DNA of 64,000 bases from CAVPFA01 sp963703655 (GCA_963703655.1 CAVPFA010000003.1:682001-746000); one strand, 5' to 3'; counted from the first letter of the stretch, positions 42,591 through 52,860 are shown. Numbers and translations are program-made. The notes: generated by a model from the letters alone, not told the origin.

Positions 42591-43823
42591 GCGCCTGGCG
42601 ACTCGTCGCTCCCAGCCTGAGCCCGATCTGGCCGCCAAGCCCAGCGTCGCGAGGCGCTCGAGGGTGACCGCGGTGGCCGCCAGCTCCCGCCCGGAGCGCT
42701 CGCACACGAGCTCGAACGGGATCGAGGTCTCGTCCAAAACTTCCAGCACGGAACGCTCGGCCGCCGAGAGGCGCCCGACGAGGCCCGGCGGGCCGCCCGG
42801 CTCGGGATCCGCGTGAGCCCCAGCCGCGGAGCTCGGGGCAGGGCGCGGCTCGGGACCGGACCCTGCGCACGCGAGCTCCAGCGCCGCGAGAACGTCCGCG
42901 GCGTCCCTCGCGACGCCACAGCCATCTGCGATGAGCGAATTGGTGCCCTCGGAGGCCGAGCTCCTGACCGAGCCCGGTACGGCGAGCACGGTCACTCCTC
43001 GCTCGTCGGCCGCTGCAACGGTGTGCAGGGCTCCGCCGCCTTTGTGAGATTCGACGACCACGACGACATGGGAGAGCGCGGCGACGAGCCGGTTCCGAAG
43101 CGGGAAACGCCATCCCTCCGGTGGGGCCCCGGGCGGGGCTTCCGAGAGAATGCCTCCGGTGGCCTCTAGTCGCGCCCAAAGCCGGCGGCTGCTCGCCGGA
43201 TAGACGACATCGACCCCTCCACCCACGACGGCGACGGGCGGAGTCGGGTGTTCGGGCGCGAGCGCTCCCTCGTGAGCCGCCGCATCGACGCCGGCAGCCA
43301 GACCCGAAATGACCACGACCCCAGCCTCAGAGAGGTCTGCCCCGAGCTCGGCGGCGACGCTCGCTCCGTAGTACGTCGCAGATCTCGTGCCCACGACCGC
43401 GACGCAGGCCCTGTCGAGCTGGCAGGTCGACCCGCGGGCAAATAGGACCTCCGGCGCAGCCCGATCGTCGACGAGCCGGACCGGGTACCCGCTTTCACCA
43501 CGCCGGCACACCGTTGTGCCCGTAGCCGCCAGCGTCTTCCAGATATGGTCCGGGTCGGTCTGGAGCGCTGCTCGCCGCCAGCAATCCACGATCTGGGCTG
43601 CACGGACGCCCCCGTGGCCCGGCGCCTGCTCTGCACACATGAGCCGCGAGACGAGGCGAGCCCTGGGAGAGCGCAGGTCTGCGAACACCTCCGCCGCCGA
43701 TCGGCCGCGCAGCAGTCGTTGCATGCGCTGTGGAGTCATCGATGAGAGCCCGGCCAGTGCTACCGCGTACGCCACGTCAGGAGGGTCGCTTCGTCGAGCC
43801 GGGGGCCTGCCGGGGACGCTCAC
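42585..43823 (-). CDS. dprA: DNA-processing protein DprA
   Basis: A 412-residue protein that loads RecA on single-stranded DNA entering during natural transformation. The Rossmann-like core has VAVVGTRSATYYG, VISGLAAGVDAAAHEGAL, GGGVDVVYPASSRRLW and SEAPPGAPPEGWRFPLRNRLVAALS, and NSLIADGCGVARDAADVL follows. A C-terminal winged-helix-like domain ends the protein. The ATG region overlaps the comM stop by 4 bases, and the pair is a common bacterial unit. Confidence 0.94.
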   Translation of the reverse strand: MSVPGRPPARRSDPPDVAYAVALAGLSSMTPQRMQRLLRGRSAAEVFADLRSPRARLVSRLMCAEQAPGHGGVRAAQIVDCWRRAALQTDPDHIWKTLAATGTTVCRRGESGYPVRLVDDRAAPEVLFARGSTCQLDRACVAVVGTRSATYYGASVAAELGADLSEAGVVVISGLAAGVDAAAHEGALAPEHPTPPVAVVGGGVDVVYPASSRRLWARLEATGGILSEAPPGAPPEGWRFPLRNRLVAALSHVVVVVESHKGGGALHTVAAADERGVTVLAVPGSVRSSASEGTNSLIADGCGVARDAADVLAALELACAGSGPEPRPAPSSAAGAHADPEPGGPPGLVGRLSAAERSVLEVLDETSIPFELVCERSGRELAATAVTLERLATLGLAARSGSGWERRVARRP

Positions 43824-45403
43824 GCCGACAACTCCGCCGGTCCTCCGAGGAGGGCCGCCCGCCCGGCTCGCAGCTCGAGCGCGATCGCGACGTGGCCTTC
43901 GTCGACGGTCGCCTTCGAAGGATCGAGATCGGCGAGGGTCAACGCGACGCGCCTCACGCGATCGAGGCCCCGCGCCGAGAGTGCGCCCGCCAGCAGCTGT
44001 CGCTCCAGCAGGTCGCGCGCCGCCTTGGTGAGAGGAGCGTGGACCTCGAGGTCCGCGGAGGGCAAGGCCGCGTTCGCCCGCACACCTCGAAGGCGCGCCA
44101 GCGCTCGAACGTTCGCGACCCGCTCAGCCACCGCCGCGCTCGACTCGGCCGGCTTCGCGTCGAGGATCTCGCTCGCGCTCGGTCTGCCGACTGGCACGTG
44201 CAAATCGAACCGGTCCAACAGCGGCCCCGACAGCTTCCTCGCGTATCGGGCAAGCTGCGCGGCCGAGCAGACGCAGCTGCCGATGCCGCATCGTTCGCCG
44301 CACGGGCAAGGGTTCATCGCCGCGACGAGGAGAAACCGGGCCGGGAAGCTCACCGTCGCCCTCGCGCGAGCGACCCGGATGACTCCCTCCTCGAACGGTT
44401 GGCGAAGTAGATCGAGCAACGTGGAAGGGAACTCGCCGAGCTCGTCCAAGAAAAGCACGCCATTGGTCGCGAGGCTCACCTCGCCCGGGCGCATCCACGA
44501 CGAGCCGCCGCCGATCAGCGCCGCCGCCGAGATCCCGTGGTGAGGCGCCCGAAACGGCGGCCGGCGTTCGCCCGTGGCCGGCAGTGGCAGGGCTGCCGCC
44601 GAGTGAATCCGACATGTCTCCAGCAGCTCCGCCTCCTCGAGGGGAGGCAGCACGCTCGGGAGGCGCTCGGCGAGCATGGTCTTGCCCGAGCCTGGCGGGC
44701 CCGACAGGAGGACATGATGGCCGCCGGCCGCCGCGACCTCGATGGCCAGGCGCCCCATCCTCTGGCCCCGGACGTCCGCCAGGTCGAGAGCCTCACCACT
44801 GCCCCGCGCTGGGCAAACCTCGACGCCGGTCGCGGTTCGGGTCAGCGCCTGGGTTCGTGGACGGCCCGGCGGTCTTGCCGGCGGCAGATCGGGCCAGGAG
44901 ATCCGTCCCGAGAGTGCGTCGACCAGCTCGCGAAGCGAGCGGGCCGTCCGGACCACCGGTCGGCCGACGAGCAACGCCTCGGGAACGCAAGCCGGCGGCA
45001 CGACCACGGCCGGAGCGGCCAGCGCGTCCGTGAGGGGAAGGGCGCCGGGTACCGAGCGGATCGTGCCGTCGAGGCCGAGCTCCCCGATGAACGCGCAGCC
45101 GCTCACCGTTGCCGACTCGAGCTCGCCGGTCGCGACGAGCAGGCCGACGGCGATTGGCAGGTCGAGCCCGGCGCCGGTCTTGCGAACCGACGAAGGCGCC
45201 AAATTGACCGTCACTCTCCGCAGCGGCCAAGGCAGCCCACTCGAGAGCAGGGCGGCCCGGACCCGGTCCCGAGCCTCGCGGCAGGCCGTGTCGGGCAACC
45301 CGACCACCGCGAAGCCGGGCAGGCCGTTGGAGACGTGCACCTCGACGAGGACAGGGCGGCCTCGAACACCGAGAAGGGTGGCCGATGGTATGGAGGCGAT
45401 CAT
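43820..45403 (-). CDS. comM: ComM/YifB-family AAA+ ATPase
   Basis: A 527-residue Mg-chelatase-like ATPase. ComM helps branch migration during integration of transforming DNA. The N-terminal Lon-protease-like fold has VEVHVSNGLPGFAVVGLPDTACREARDRVRAAL; the AAA part has Walker A SGPPGSGKTMLAERLP, Walker B GVLFLDELGEF, and a Cys cluster CPCGERCGIGSCVC typical of YifB. Next to dprA, it supports a DNA uptake and recombination role. ATG preceded by GGGAG. Confidence 0.94.
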   Translation of the reverse strand: MIASIPSATLLGVRGRPVLVEVHVSNGLPGFAVVGLPDTACREARDRVRAALLSSGLPWPLRRVTVNLAPSSVRKTGAGLDLPIAVGLLVATGELESATVSGCAFIGELGLDGTIRSVPGALPLTDALAAPAVVVPPACVPEALLVGRPVVRTARSLRELVDALSGRISWPDLPPARPPGRPRTQALTRTATGVEVCPARGSGEALDLADVRGQRMGRLAIEVAAAGGHHVLLSGPPGSGKTMLAERLPSVLPPLEEAELLETCRIHSAAALPLPATGERRPPFRAPHHGISAAALIGGGSSWMRPGEVSLATNGVLFLDELGEFPSTLLDLLRQPFEEGVIRVARARATVSFPARFLLVAAMNPCPCGERCGIGSCVCSAAQLARYARKLSGPLLDRFDLHVPVGRPSASEILDAKPAESSAAVAERVANVRALARLRGVRANAALPSADLEVHAPLTKAARDLLERQLLAGALSARGLDRVRRVALTLADLDPSKATVDEGHVAIALELRAGRAALLGGPAELSA

Positions 45404-45776
45404 GAGCGGCGCTCCCGGCAGGGTCGGATTTGTGTCTGCGGAACGCCCTCTTGACGGCGCGCTCGATAGATCCCGAAACGCACGCTATCGGTGGGGTGTG
45501 TCGCCCGCCTCCAACCTCGCGGCTACTACCTCGGCGTTTGACACCTCGTACCTTTGATGCCAACGTTGGCCTTGCGAGGCACCGCGCCGATTCCCAGCCT
45601 GCATGTGGTCGCTTGGGGTGGGAGGAGCGAATAGCGAACCCACCCCCGCGCGAGAGTAGAAGTGCGAGTTGGGTGGAGGCCCCTTGCGAGGATCGACACA
45701 GTCTTGGCGCGCTCGCGGCGCGCCCGGAAGGCGCGGCGCCGCGCGCCCGCGGTGATTCACATGAGCTGGTGGTCCG
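45404..45776. other. Intergenic stretch before the glycosyltransferase operon
   Basis: No gene seen in 373 bases. It must hold the promoters of comM (leftward) and the GT2 operon (rightward). TTGACA occurs at 45538-45543 but the matching -10 position reads CAACGT, a weak fit. GC-rich inverted repeats near 45715-45750 could fold in the mRNA leader. Confidence 0.4.
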
Positions 45777-47087
45777 GTGATCCCGTCACCGTTCCTGGCT
45801 GCCTGGGCTCTTGCGGTGTGCGTGTTGAGCGCGGTGAACGGCTTGACGCTCGCACTGATGATGTACGCCTGGTGGTCGGACAAGCACTGGCACCGAACGC
45901 ACTGGGACAACCCCACGCCCCAGGACCTTCCGCCCGGTGGTCGCGTCTCGTTTTCGCTCATCGTGCCGGCGCGCCACGAAGAGGAGGTGCTCGGCCGGAC
46001 TCTCTCGGAACTTGCTCAGGTGGACCATCCCGACTTCGAGATTCTCGTCATCGTCGGCGACGACGACCCCGGCACGGCGGCGACGGCCCACGAGGCACGG
46101 GAACACTGGCCCGACAAGATCAGTGTGATAGTCGACTACAACGAGACGAAGAACAAACCAAAGGCTCTGAACACGGCGCTGCCCCACTGCGTGAACGACA
46201 TCGTCGGCATCATCGACGCCGAGGACGTCGTGAGCCGGGATCTTCTCCGAACCGTGGAAGCGCAATTCATCGCTGACAGTTGCGATGTCGTTCAGGCGGG
46301 CGTTCAGCCGATGAACCTGCAGTCGCGTTGGTACGCGGGACGCAATGTCCTGGAGTACTACTTCTGGTTCCGGAGCCGGCTCTTCTTTCACGCGAGCAGG
46401 GGGGTGATGCCGCTCGGAGGCAATACGGTCTTCGTCCTCCGGCGGCACCTCCTCGGGCTCGGCGGCTGGGACCCGATTTGCCTGACCGAGGACTGTGATA
46501 TCGGGATCCGGCTTTCCGCAGCCGGAGCAAAGATCTCTGTCAGCTATGCGCCCGCCCAGGTCACCAAGGAGGAGGTGCCGGCTCGCTTCGCCGCGTTCCT
46601 TCGTCAACGTACACGCTGGCATCAGGGATTCATCCAGGTGCTTCGCAAGGGCGATTGGCGCAGCTTGCCGCGTTTCTCGGAGCGAGTCTTCGCATTCTTG
46701 ACGCTCGCGATGCCGCTCATCCAAGCGTGGACTGCGCTCATCCTCCCTCTGTCGATCGTGACCATCGCCCTCGCCAGACTGGCGCCCGCACTTGTGGTCC
46801 TGTCCTTCGTGCCGCTGCTGATCACGCTCGTCAGTCTCGGAGTCGAGATGGTTGCTCTCGCCGAATTCTGCCGGCAGCACGGCACCGAGGCGCGGGCGCG
46901 CGACTTCGTGTTCCTGATCCTGAGCGCGATCCCTTATCAGCTCGCCCTTTCCTTCGCCGCCTGTCGCGCCGTCGGCCGTGAGGTCATGGGCGTGCACAAC
47001 TGGGAGAAGACGCGCCACGAAGGTCTTCACTTCCTGACCGCCTCCACCATGCAGGCGGCCGACTCGACAGTGAACGCGGCGCCTTGA
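45777..47087 (+). CDS. Membrane-bound GT2-family glycosyltransferase
   Basis: A 436-residue processive-type glycosyltransferase. The GT-A fold has VPARHEEEVLGRTL, DDDPG, IDAEDVV, the TEDCD acceptor-site acid and QRTRW, the motif set of cellulose and hyaluronan synthase-like enzymes. One membrane segment precedes the domain and about four follow, so it would both make and push a polysaccharide across the membrane. No PilZ domain is present. GTG start. Its stop overlaps the GT39 gene. Confidence 0.87.
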   Translation: MIPSPFLAAWALAVCVLSAVNGLTLALMMYAWWSDKHWHRTHWDNPTPQDLPPGGRVSFSLIVPARHEEEVLGRTLSELAQVDHPDFEILVIVGDDDPGTAATAHEAREHWPDKISVIVDYNETKNKPKALNTALPHCVNDIVGIIDAEDVVSRDLLRTVEAQFIADSCDVVQAGVQPMNLQSRWYAGRNVLEYYFWFRSRLFFHASRGVMPLGGNTVFVLRRHLLGLGGWDPICLTEDCDIGIRLSAAGAKISVSYAPAQVTKEEVPARFAAFLRQRTRWHQGFIQVLRKGDWRSLPRFSERVFAFLTLAMPLIQAWTALILPLSIVTIALARLAPALVVLSFVPLLITLVSLGVEMVALAEFCRQHGTEARARDFVFLILSAIPYQLALSFAACRAVGREVMGVHNWEKTRHEGLHFLTASTMQAADSTVNAAP

Positions 47088-48802
47088 GCTCAGAGACACT
47101 TCGGCGGGCCCCGGTCGGCATCCCCGAGAGGCGTCCCCGACCGAGTCCCCCGAGACGGCCCTGGTCCTGGCGTGGTCCCCTCGAGCAGCACGCGCCGCCG
47201 CGCCTTGCGGAGACTCTCGGGACGCCGACGCTCGTCGGCGTCACGCCGGCGTCGTCTTCCAGGCTCTCGATCCGGACGCGGATCTCGATCCTTGTCTACG
47301 TGCACCGTCGGAGCCTCCTCCTCGTGGCGGTGCTCGTCGTCGGCGCCGGCCTCGTTCACGGGATCAACATGCTCGGAGCACCCGCCCGCTTCGACGACGA
47401 AGGCACCTACGTCTCGCAGGCGTGGGCTTTTCAGACCCACGGCACCCTCGCCTACTACACGTACTGGTACGACCACCCACCCCTCGGCTGGATGATGCTC
47501 GCCGCTTGGAACCTGATCACGCTCGCGGTGCCTCTCCACGAGAGCCTCTGGGCCGCGGACCGTGTCTTCATGCTCCTGATGGACCTCGTGAGCTGCGCCC
47601 TGATCTTTGCCGTCGGTCGCCGTTACGGCTTGGAACGCTGGACGGCCGCACTCGCCGTCGTCTTGTACACGATCTCTCCGATCGCTCTCACGTGGACCCG
47701 CATGGTGCTGCTCGACAACCTCGCCACGCCTTTCCTGCTCGGCGCCTTCTTCCTCGCGGCCTCGCCCGGGCGGCGGCTGGGCGTGTACGCCGGCAGTGCT
47801 CTTTGTCTCGCTGCTGCCGTGATGGCCAAGGAGACGAGCGCTCTGTTCGTGCCGTTCGTCTTCTGGCAGATCTGGCGATCAACCCGCCGCGAGACTCGCC
47901 GTTACGTCGTGACGATGAGCAGCGGTCTTTTCTGCATCGTCTTGCTGCTGTACCCGCTGTACGCGGTCGTCAAGCGTGAGCTGATCCCGGGCAAAGGCCA
48001 CGTCAGCCTGCTCGGGTCGCTCAATTGGCAGTTCCTCGGGCGGTCGAGCAACGGCGGCCTGTTCAACGTCGGGTCGAGCAAACACGTGATCCTCGCGACC
48101 CTGGTGCATCAGGATCCCTGGTTGTTGCTCGGGACCGCCGCTTTGTGCCCGCTCGCACTCGCGAGCCCCCAGATCCGCCCCATCGCCGGAGCGATGCTCG
48201 TCCAGTTGCTCCTTCCCTTCTCCCACGGCTACTACCCGTCGCCGCAGGTCATCAACTTCTTGTGGGGTGCGAGCCTGCTCGTGGCGTGGGCGGCCGCCCG
48301 ATTGGTAGCTTGGCGCCCACTGCGCCTGCCGTCCCGGTACGGGCGCGTGTCGCTCTGTGCCCTCGGGTTGGCGTCCGCGGCATTCGCCGGAACACACGAT
48401 GCGGCGCTCGACTGGACATTGCTCACCGCGAACGCGAACTCTCCAAGGGTCCAAGCCGACCAATGGATCGCAACCCACCTTCCCAAGACGTCCAATCTCC
48501 TCGTCGACAACAACTTCTGGATCGACTTGGTCCAAGAAGGATTCAGTCCGGCTCGAACGGTCTGGTTCACCAAGCTCGACCTGGACCCTGCGATCGAGCG
48601 CGACTTCCCCGGCCGATGGCGAGACTTCCAGTACGTGGTGAGCTCCGACGCGATCCGCGCCAGCGATGCCGAGTATCCTGACGTCGTCGCAGCGATGGAC
48701 CACTCCACGGCCGTGGCCACCTTCGGAAGCGGAACCACCGAGGTCCAGATACGCCGCATCGCGGCCGGGAACGTTCCACGCCGCCTGCAGAGTCGTTACT
48801 GA
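47084..48802 (+). CDS. GT39-type (PMT-like) membrane glycosyltransferase
   Basis: A 572-residue protein with about ten membrane helices. The first outer loop holds RFDDEGTYVSQAWAF with an acidic pair, and YTYWYDHPPLGWMML follows, the pattern of polyprenyl-phosphate-dependent GT-C enzymes such as protein mannosyltransferases and ArnT. The sugar and acceptor are unknown. The TTG start overlaps the GT2 stop as TTGA. Its own stop overlaps the start of the secreted protein, which could be a glycosylation target. Confidence 0.85.
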   Translation: MSSETLRRAPVGIPERRPRPSPPRRPWSWRGPLEQHAPPRLAETLGTPTLVGVTPASSSRLSIRTRISILVYVHRRSLLLVAVLVVGAGLVHGINMLGAPARFDDEGTYVSQAWAFQTHGTLAYYTYWYDHPPLGWMMLAAWNLITLAVPLHESLWAADRVFMLLMDLVSCALIFAVGRRYGLERWTAALAVVLYTISPIALTWTRMVLLDNLATPFLLGAFFLAASPGRRLGVYAGSALCLAAAVMAKETSALFVPFVFWQIWRSTRRETRRYVVTMSSGLFCIVLLLYPLYAVVKRELIPGKGHVSLLGSLNWQFLGRSSNGGLFNVGSSKHVILATLVHQDPWLLLGTAALCPLALASPQIRPIAGAMLVQLLLPFSHGYYPSPQVINFLWGASLLVAWAAARLVAWRPLRLPSRYGRVSLCALGLASAAFAGTHDAALDWTLLTANANSPRVQADQWIATHLPKTSNLLVDNNFWIDLVQEGFSPARTVWFTKLDLDPAIERDFPGRWRDFQYVVSSDAIRASDAEYPDVVAAMDHSTAVATFGSGTTEVQIRRIAAGNVPRRLQSRY

Positions 48803-51800
48803 TGAACAAGCTCCCTGCCCGCCGGCTCCGCCGCCTCGGTCGAGTCGGCGCCATGGTGGTCGTCGTCGCTGCGGTCTCGACCGCGCCAGCGCTGCAAGGG
48901 GCGGCCTCCAATCCTGCGGTGGCTCGCGCATCCAGCTTGGCCCCAGCGTCGGCAGCGCCGTCGTTCATCGGAGCGAACGCCGACCCCCTCCGGACGAGCT
49001 GGTTACCGGACGAGGCCGCCCTTCCGCCTTCCCAGATAAACAGCAGGGACTTCCATGAGCAGTTCTCGCGCCAGCTGAACGGCGAGATCCTCGCCGAGCC
49101 ACTCGTCAGCGACGGCGTACTGCTCGCGGTCACCGAGAACAACTGGGCCTACGGCTTGAACGCCGTGACCGGCGCCGTCGACTGGAGTGTCCACTACGGG
49201 GCGCCCCAGCCGTCTTCCAGCATCCCCGACGTCTGCGGAGACATCACACCGTCGTTCGGAATCACTGGCACGCCGGTCATCGACCCAAAGACCGACACCG
49301 CGTATTTCATCGCTGACGTCTTCAAAGCGGGTGTGCCGTCGATGTACATGGAGGCTGTCGACGTCGCCAACGGCCGCGCCGTTCGTGGCTTCCCGGTCCT
49401 GATCCGTGGCGCCGCGACCGACGACCCGGCCGAGTCGTTCAACGCGGACGACGAGTTGCAGCGACCTGGCCTCGCCCTCGTGAACGGGGTCGTGTACGCC
49501 GCCTTCGGCTCGCACTGCGACCTGGGCAAATGGCTCGGGTGGGTGATCGGCGTCTCGACGGCGGGCAAGACCACCGACATGTGGAGCGACGAGATCCACC
49601 AGCCCCCCGGTGGGGACGGGGGGATCTGGGGGTCGGGTGGCGGCCTCGTCGTCGACGGCTCGGGCAATCTCTTCTTCGCAACCGGCAACGGGACGGTGGC
49701 GCCGTTCGGCCCGGCGAAGACGAACCCCCAGCCGGACGGGCTCGGCAACTGCGTAGTCAAACTTTCGACGAAGGACAAGAGGCTCAAGCTGGCGGACTAC
49801 TTCTGTCCGTACAACGCCGCCTTGCTGACCACCAACGACGAGGACCTCGGTTCCGGCGGCACAATGGGCCTTCCGGCGAGTTTCGGCACACCAAAGACCC
49901 CCGACCTCCTCGTGGCGGCTGGCAAGGAAGGGACTGTCTACCTCCTCAACCGCGACGACCTCGGCGGAATGACCAAGCAACTGCCCGACAGTGTCGTCCA
50001 GGAGGTCGGGCCCTTCGGGGGTGTCTGGTCCAAGCCCGCCGTCTGGCCCGGTGACGGGGGCTTCATCTACCTCCCGACTGCATCTGCAGGCCAATCCAGC
50101 AAATTCTCATCCGGCGCTTTCGACATCTATCAGCGCTTCGTGGACGTCAACGGCAACGTATCTTTGAGCCAGATCGGGAACGTGGCGAGCTTCGGGTTCG
50201 CGTCGAGCTCGCCGATGGTGACCTCCGACGGCATCAAACCGGGAAGCGCCGTCGTGTGGATCGTCCGGTTCCCGCCGAGTGGGGTCATCGGAGCAGGCGC
50301 GACTTTGAACGCCTACGCGGCCGATCCAGTGGCGGGCGCGCCTGGCGAGGGAGCCACGCTGGCACTGCTATGGCAGGCACCCGTTGGTCGCGGCTCATCG
50401 TTCGACCCACCTGTTGCCTCGGGCGGCAGTGTGTTCGTCGGAACCGAGGACGGCGACGTTCTCTCGTTCGGAATCCGGAAGGGGTCACCCGACCTGGCCG
50501 GCAATCCCGTCGTAGCGCCGAGCACCTATCTCGGCCAGTCGTCGCAGACTGCCGCGTACTTCAACGCCACGGGCAGGACCACCGTCGAGAACCTAACCCT
50601 TCAGAACGCCACTACCGGGGCTTCTTCCGCCTTCTCGGCGCCTGCGTCGGGTCTGGGGCTGCCGGCAACCCTGCACCCAGGCCAGATACTGGTCGTCCCG
50701 CTGACATTCCGGCCCGAGGTGCTGGGCGGCCAGCAGGCGACACTGACGATCACGACAGGTCATGGAACTGTCTCGGTCCCGATCAGCGGCACCGGTCTGT
50801 CCACCGCGAAGCGCTCGGTCCGCGCCACACCGGACCACGTCACCTTCGGGTCGGTCGCCATCGGATCGCGACCTGCGACCCAGACGCTCAAGTTCACGAA
50901 CGCAAGCGTCGCCCCGATCGAGATCAGCGACATCCTGCTCCCGAGCGGGGCGTTCTCGCTTCACGGTGTCGAGCGTTTGCCGGCAACCCTGGCCAAGGGC
51001 GCATCGATCAGCCTGAGGGTGACGTTCACCCCACCGCGAACCTCCGGCGACTTCCCGCACGTCTTCACTGCTGATGTCATCCTCGAGACCAAGACCGCCG
51101 GGGATTTCGAGGTGCCCCTCGAAGGCACCGCCTCTCCACCGGCCCTTATGGCCGTCGGCACGGCCAAGGTGGGCTTCGGCCGCGTGGCGCTCGGGCAATA
51201 CCGGATCGAAAGCTTCACCGTCGGCGACACGGGAGGCCTGCCCCTCACGATCACGGCCTCGAAGCCGCCGGCGACCGCCGGCTTCACGGCTGCGACCCGC
51301 CTTGCCAGAGGCCTCGTGATCGCCCCGCACACAGTCGTGACGGAGATCGTTCGTTTCCGGCCGCAGAAGAGCGGGCCCGCAATTTCCCGATGGACCTTCA
51401 CCGGGAACGACGGCAAAGGTGCCCACACGGTCATCCTCACCGGCACGGGTGCGAAGTTGGCGACAGTTCCGCCACCTGGCAGCGGTTGGCAGCGGAACGG
51501 CCATGCCTCCCTCGTCGGGTCCGTGTTGCAGCTCACGCCTGCGAAGATGGCCGAGAGCGGTTCGGCGTTCTGGCCCAAGGCCGTCCCCTCCGACAACCTC
51601 AACGTCAGCTTTGTCGAGGACATCGGGCACGGTTCGGGCGGGAACGGCATGACCTTGACGCTCGCGAACGCGGCGAAGGCGTCTCCCTACAACCTGGGCG
51701 GAGACGGCTCTGCCTTGGGCTTCGGTGGTATCGACGGCATCGCGGTGGCGCTCAGCACGTATCCGAGCGGCACCAACGAGAGCGCCAACTCGATCGGGCT

Positions 51801-52062
51801 CGTGACCGCCAAGTCGAACTTTGGCAGTCTCAACTGGGCCGTCATCGACAGCGCCATTCCTGCGCTACGACCGGGGCCGCACACGATCACCGTGTCGGTG
51901 AACGGAGACTTGGTGTCCGTGTCGGTCGACGGATCCCACGCGTTCGACGCGACCGCAGCAGTTCCGCGCGAGGTCTACGTCGGCTTCACGGCCGCCACCG
52001 GCCAGGTGACCGACGCGCACGATGCGCTGGATGTCCAGATCGCCGACCCGGGTCTCTCGTGA
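48802..52062 (+). CDS. Large secreted protein: beta-propeller, choice-of-anchor D and lectin-like domains
   Basis: A 1086-residue exported protein. Residues 1-36 form a signal peptide ending near APALQGAAS. Residues 60-570 are a PQQ-like beta-propeller with repeats of the kind VSDGVLLAVTENNWAYGLNAVTG and VVDGSGNLFFATGNG. Residues 575-870 hold immunoglobulin-like choice-of-anchor D modules (VTFGSVAIGSRPATQTLKFTNAS). Residues 880-1083 resemble L-type lectins (NLNVSFVEDIGHGSGGNGMTLTLANA). There is no cell-wall anchor. Coupled by a TGATG overlap to the glycosyltransferases, it probably binds or is decorated by their glycan. Confidence 0.8.
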   Translation: MNKLPARRLRRLGRVGAMVVVVAAVSTAPALQGAASNPAVARASSLAPASAAPSFIGANADPLRTSWLPDEAALPPSQINSRDFHEQFSRQLNGEILAEPLVSDGVLLAVTENNWAYGLNAVTGAVDWSVHYGAPQPSSSIPDVCGDITPSFGITGTPVIDPKTDTAYFIADVFKAGVPSMYMEAVDVANGRAVRGFPVLIRGAATDDPAESFNADDELQRPGLALVNGVVYAAFGSHCDLGKWLGWVIGVSTAGKTTDMWSDEIHQPPGGDGGIWGSGGGLVVDGSGNLFFATGNGTVAPFGPAKTNPQPDGLGNCVVKLSTKDKRLKLADYFCPYNAALLTTNDEDLGSGGTMGLPASFGTPKTPDLLVAAGKEGTVYLLNRDDLGGMTKQLPDSVVQEVGPFGGVWSKPAVWPGDGGFIYLPTASAGQSSKFSSGAFDIYQRFVDVNGNVSLSQIGNVASFGFASSSPMVTSDGIKPGSAVVWIVRFPPSGVIGAGATLNAYAADPVAGAPGEGATLALLWQAPVGRGSSFDPPVASGGSVFVGTEDGDVLSFGIRKGSPDLAGNPVVAPSTYLGQSSQTAAYFNATGRTTVENLTLQNATTGASSAFSAPASGLGLPATLHPGQILVVPLTFRPEVLGGQQATLTITTGHGTVSVPISGTGLSTAKRSVRATPDHVTFGSVAIGSRPATQTLKFTNASVAPIEISDILLPSGAFSLHGVERLPATLAKGASISLRVTFTPPRTSGDFPHVFTADVILETKTAGDFEVPLEGTASPPALMAVGTAKVGFGRVALGQYRIESFTVGDTGGLPLTITASKPPATAGFTAATRLARGLVIAPHTVVTEIVRFRPQKSGPAISRWTFTGNDGKGAHTVILTGTGAKLATVPPPGSGWQRNGHASLVGSVLQLTPAKMAESGSAFWPKAVPSDNLNVSFVEDIGHGSGGNGMTLTLANAAKASPYNLGGDGSALGFGGIDGIAVALSTYPSGTNESANSIGLVTAKSNFGSLNWAVIDSAIPALRPGPHTITVSVNGDLVSVSVDGSHAFDATAAVPREVYVGFTAATGQVTDAHDALDVQIADPGLS

Positions 52063-52071
52063 CGAAGGGGA

Positions 52072-52860
52072 CTACCGATGCCAGCCTTCAGGCGTATGCC
52101 CGCCGAATGATGCCGTCGCGAGGGTAGACGCTGCCATTACCGCGTCTGCGACGGCGAGGACTCGGTCGCCCTCCAGCCGCACGGCCATCGTCGTGACGCT
52201 GATAGCGAGGAGCGGGTGGCCGTCGGGACCGAACAGCGGAGCCGCAACGCATCGCACGCCCGGTCGCGACTCCTCGTCGTCGATCGCGTATCCGCGCCTT
52301 GCCACCTCGTCGAGCTGCCGGTACAGCTCGGAGCGCGTTGTGATCGTCCGCGGTCCTCGGGAGGCCAACTGCTCGCTGACGTAGAGCTGCTCGACAGTCT
52401 CACGAGGAAGCGCCGCAAGCATGACTTTCCCTAACGCAGTGGCGTGTGCGTACTCCCGCGAGCCGATCCGTGCCGCCATGTTTGGACCCTCGTCGGGAAG
52501 AGCTCGGGCGATGTGGAGCACCTTGTCATGATCTAGGACACCGACGTGCACCGTCTCCCCGAGCGACCTCGCGAGCCCGACGATCACTGGCTCGATCTTT
52601 GCCACGGTGTCGTATTTGCTCGTGATGAGGACCGAAAGGCCATGTGCGGCGAAACCGATATCGTACGGGGCGCCTCGCGACCCGTTGGGCCCCGGTAGCC
52701 GGGTCAACCAGCCGCCGCGCTCGAGGATCTCACAGAGCCGATATGCGGTGCTTCGATTCAGCCCGGTCGCATGAGCGATCTCCGCGGGACCTTTCGGACG
52801 CTCGCTGGACGCCACCTCGCTAATGATCAAGAGGCCCTTTTCCAGGCTGCTGAAGTCCAC
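52072..52860 (-). CDS. IclR-family transcriptional regulator
   Basis: A 262-residue regulator. Residues 5-65 are the winged helix-turn-helix (SLEKGLLIISEVASSERPKGPAEIAHATGLNRSTAYRLCEIL) and residues 80-255 the effector-binding IclR domain, with RIGSREYAHATALGKVMLAAL and ISVTTMAVRL. GTG start with GAGGTAGG upstream. It lies at the 3' end of the ABC transporter operon, and IclR-type operator repeats occur in the two divergent promoter regions of the same cluster, so it is the likely controller of that locus. Confidence 0.9.
   Translation of the reverse strand: MDFSSLEKGLLIISEVASSERPKGPAEIAHATGLNRSTAYRLCEILERGGWLTRLPGPNGSRGAPYDIGFAAHGLSVLITSKYDTVAKIEPVIVGLARSLGETVHVGVLDHDKVLHIARALPDEGPNMAARIGSREYAHATALGKVMLAALPRETVEQLYVSEQLASRGPRTITTRSELYRQLDEVARRGYAIDDEESRPGVRCVAAPLFGPDGHPLLAISVTTMAVRLEGDRVLAVADAVMAASTLATASFGGHTPEGWHR

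Noticed and set aside
45538..45566. TTGACA promoter before the GT2 operon
   Set aside because: The -10 position 17 bases on reads CAACGT, which does not fit TANNNT.
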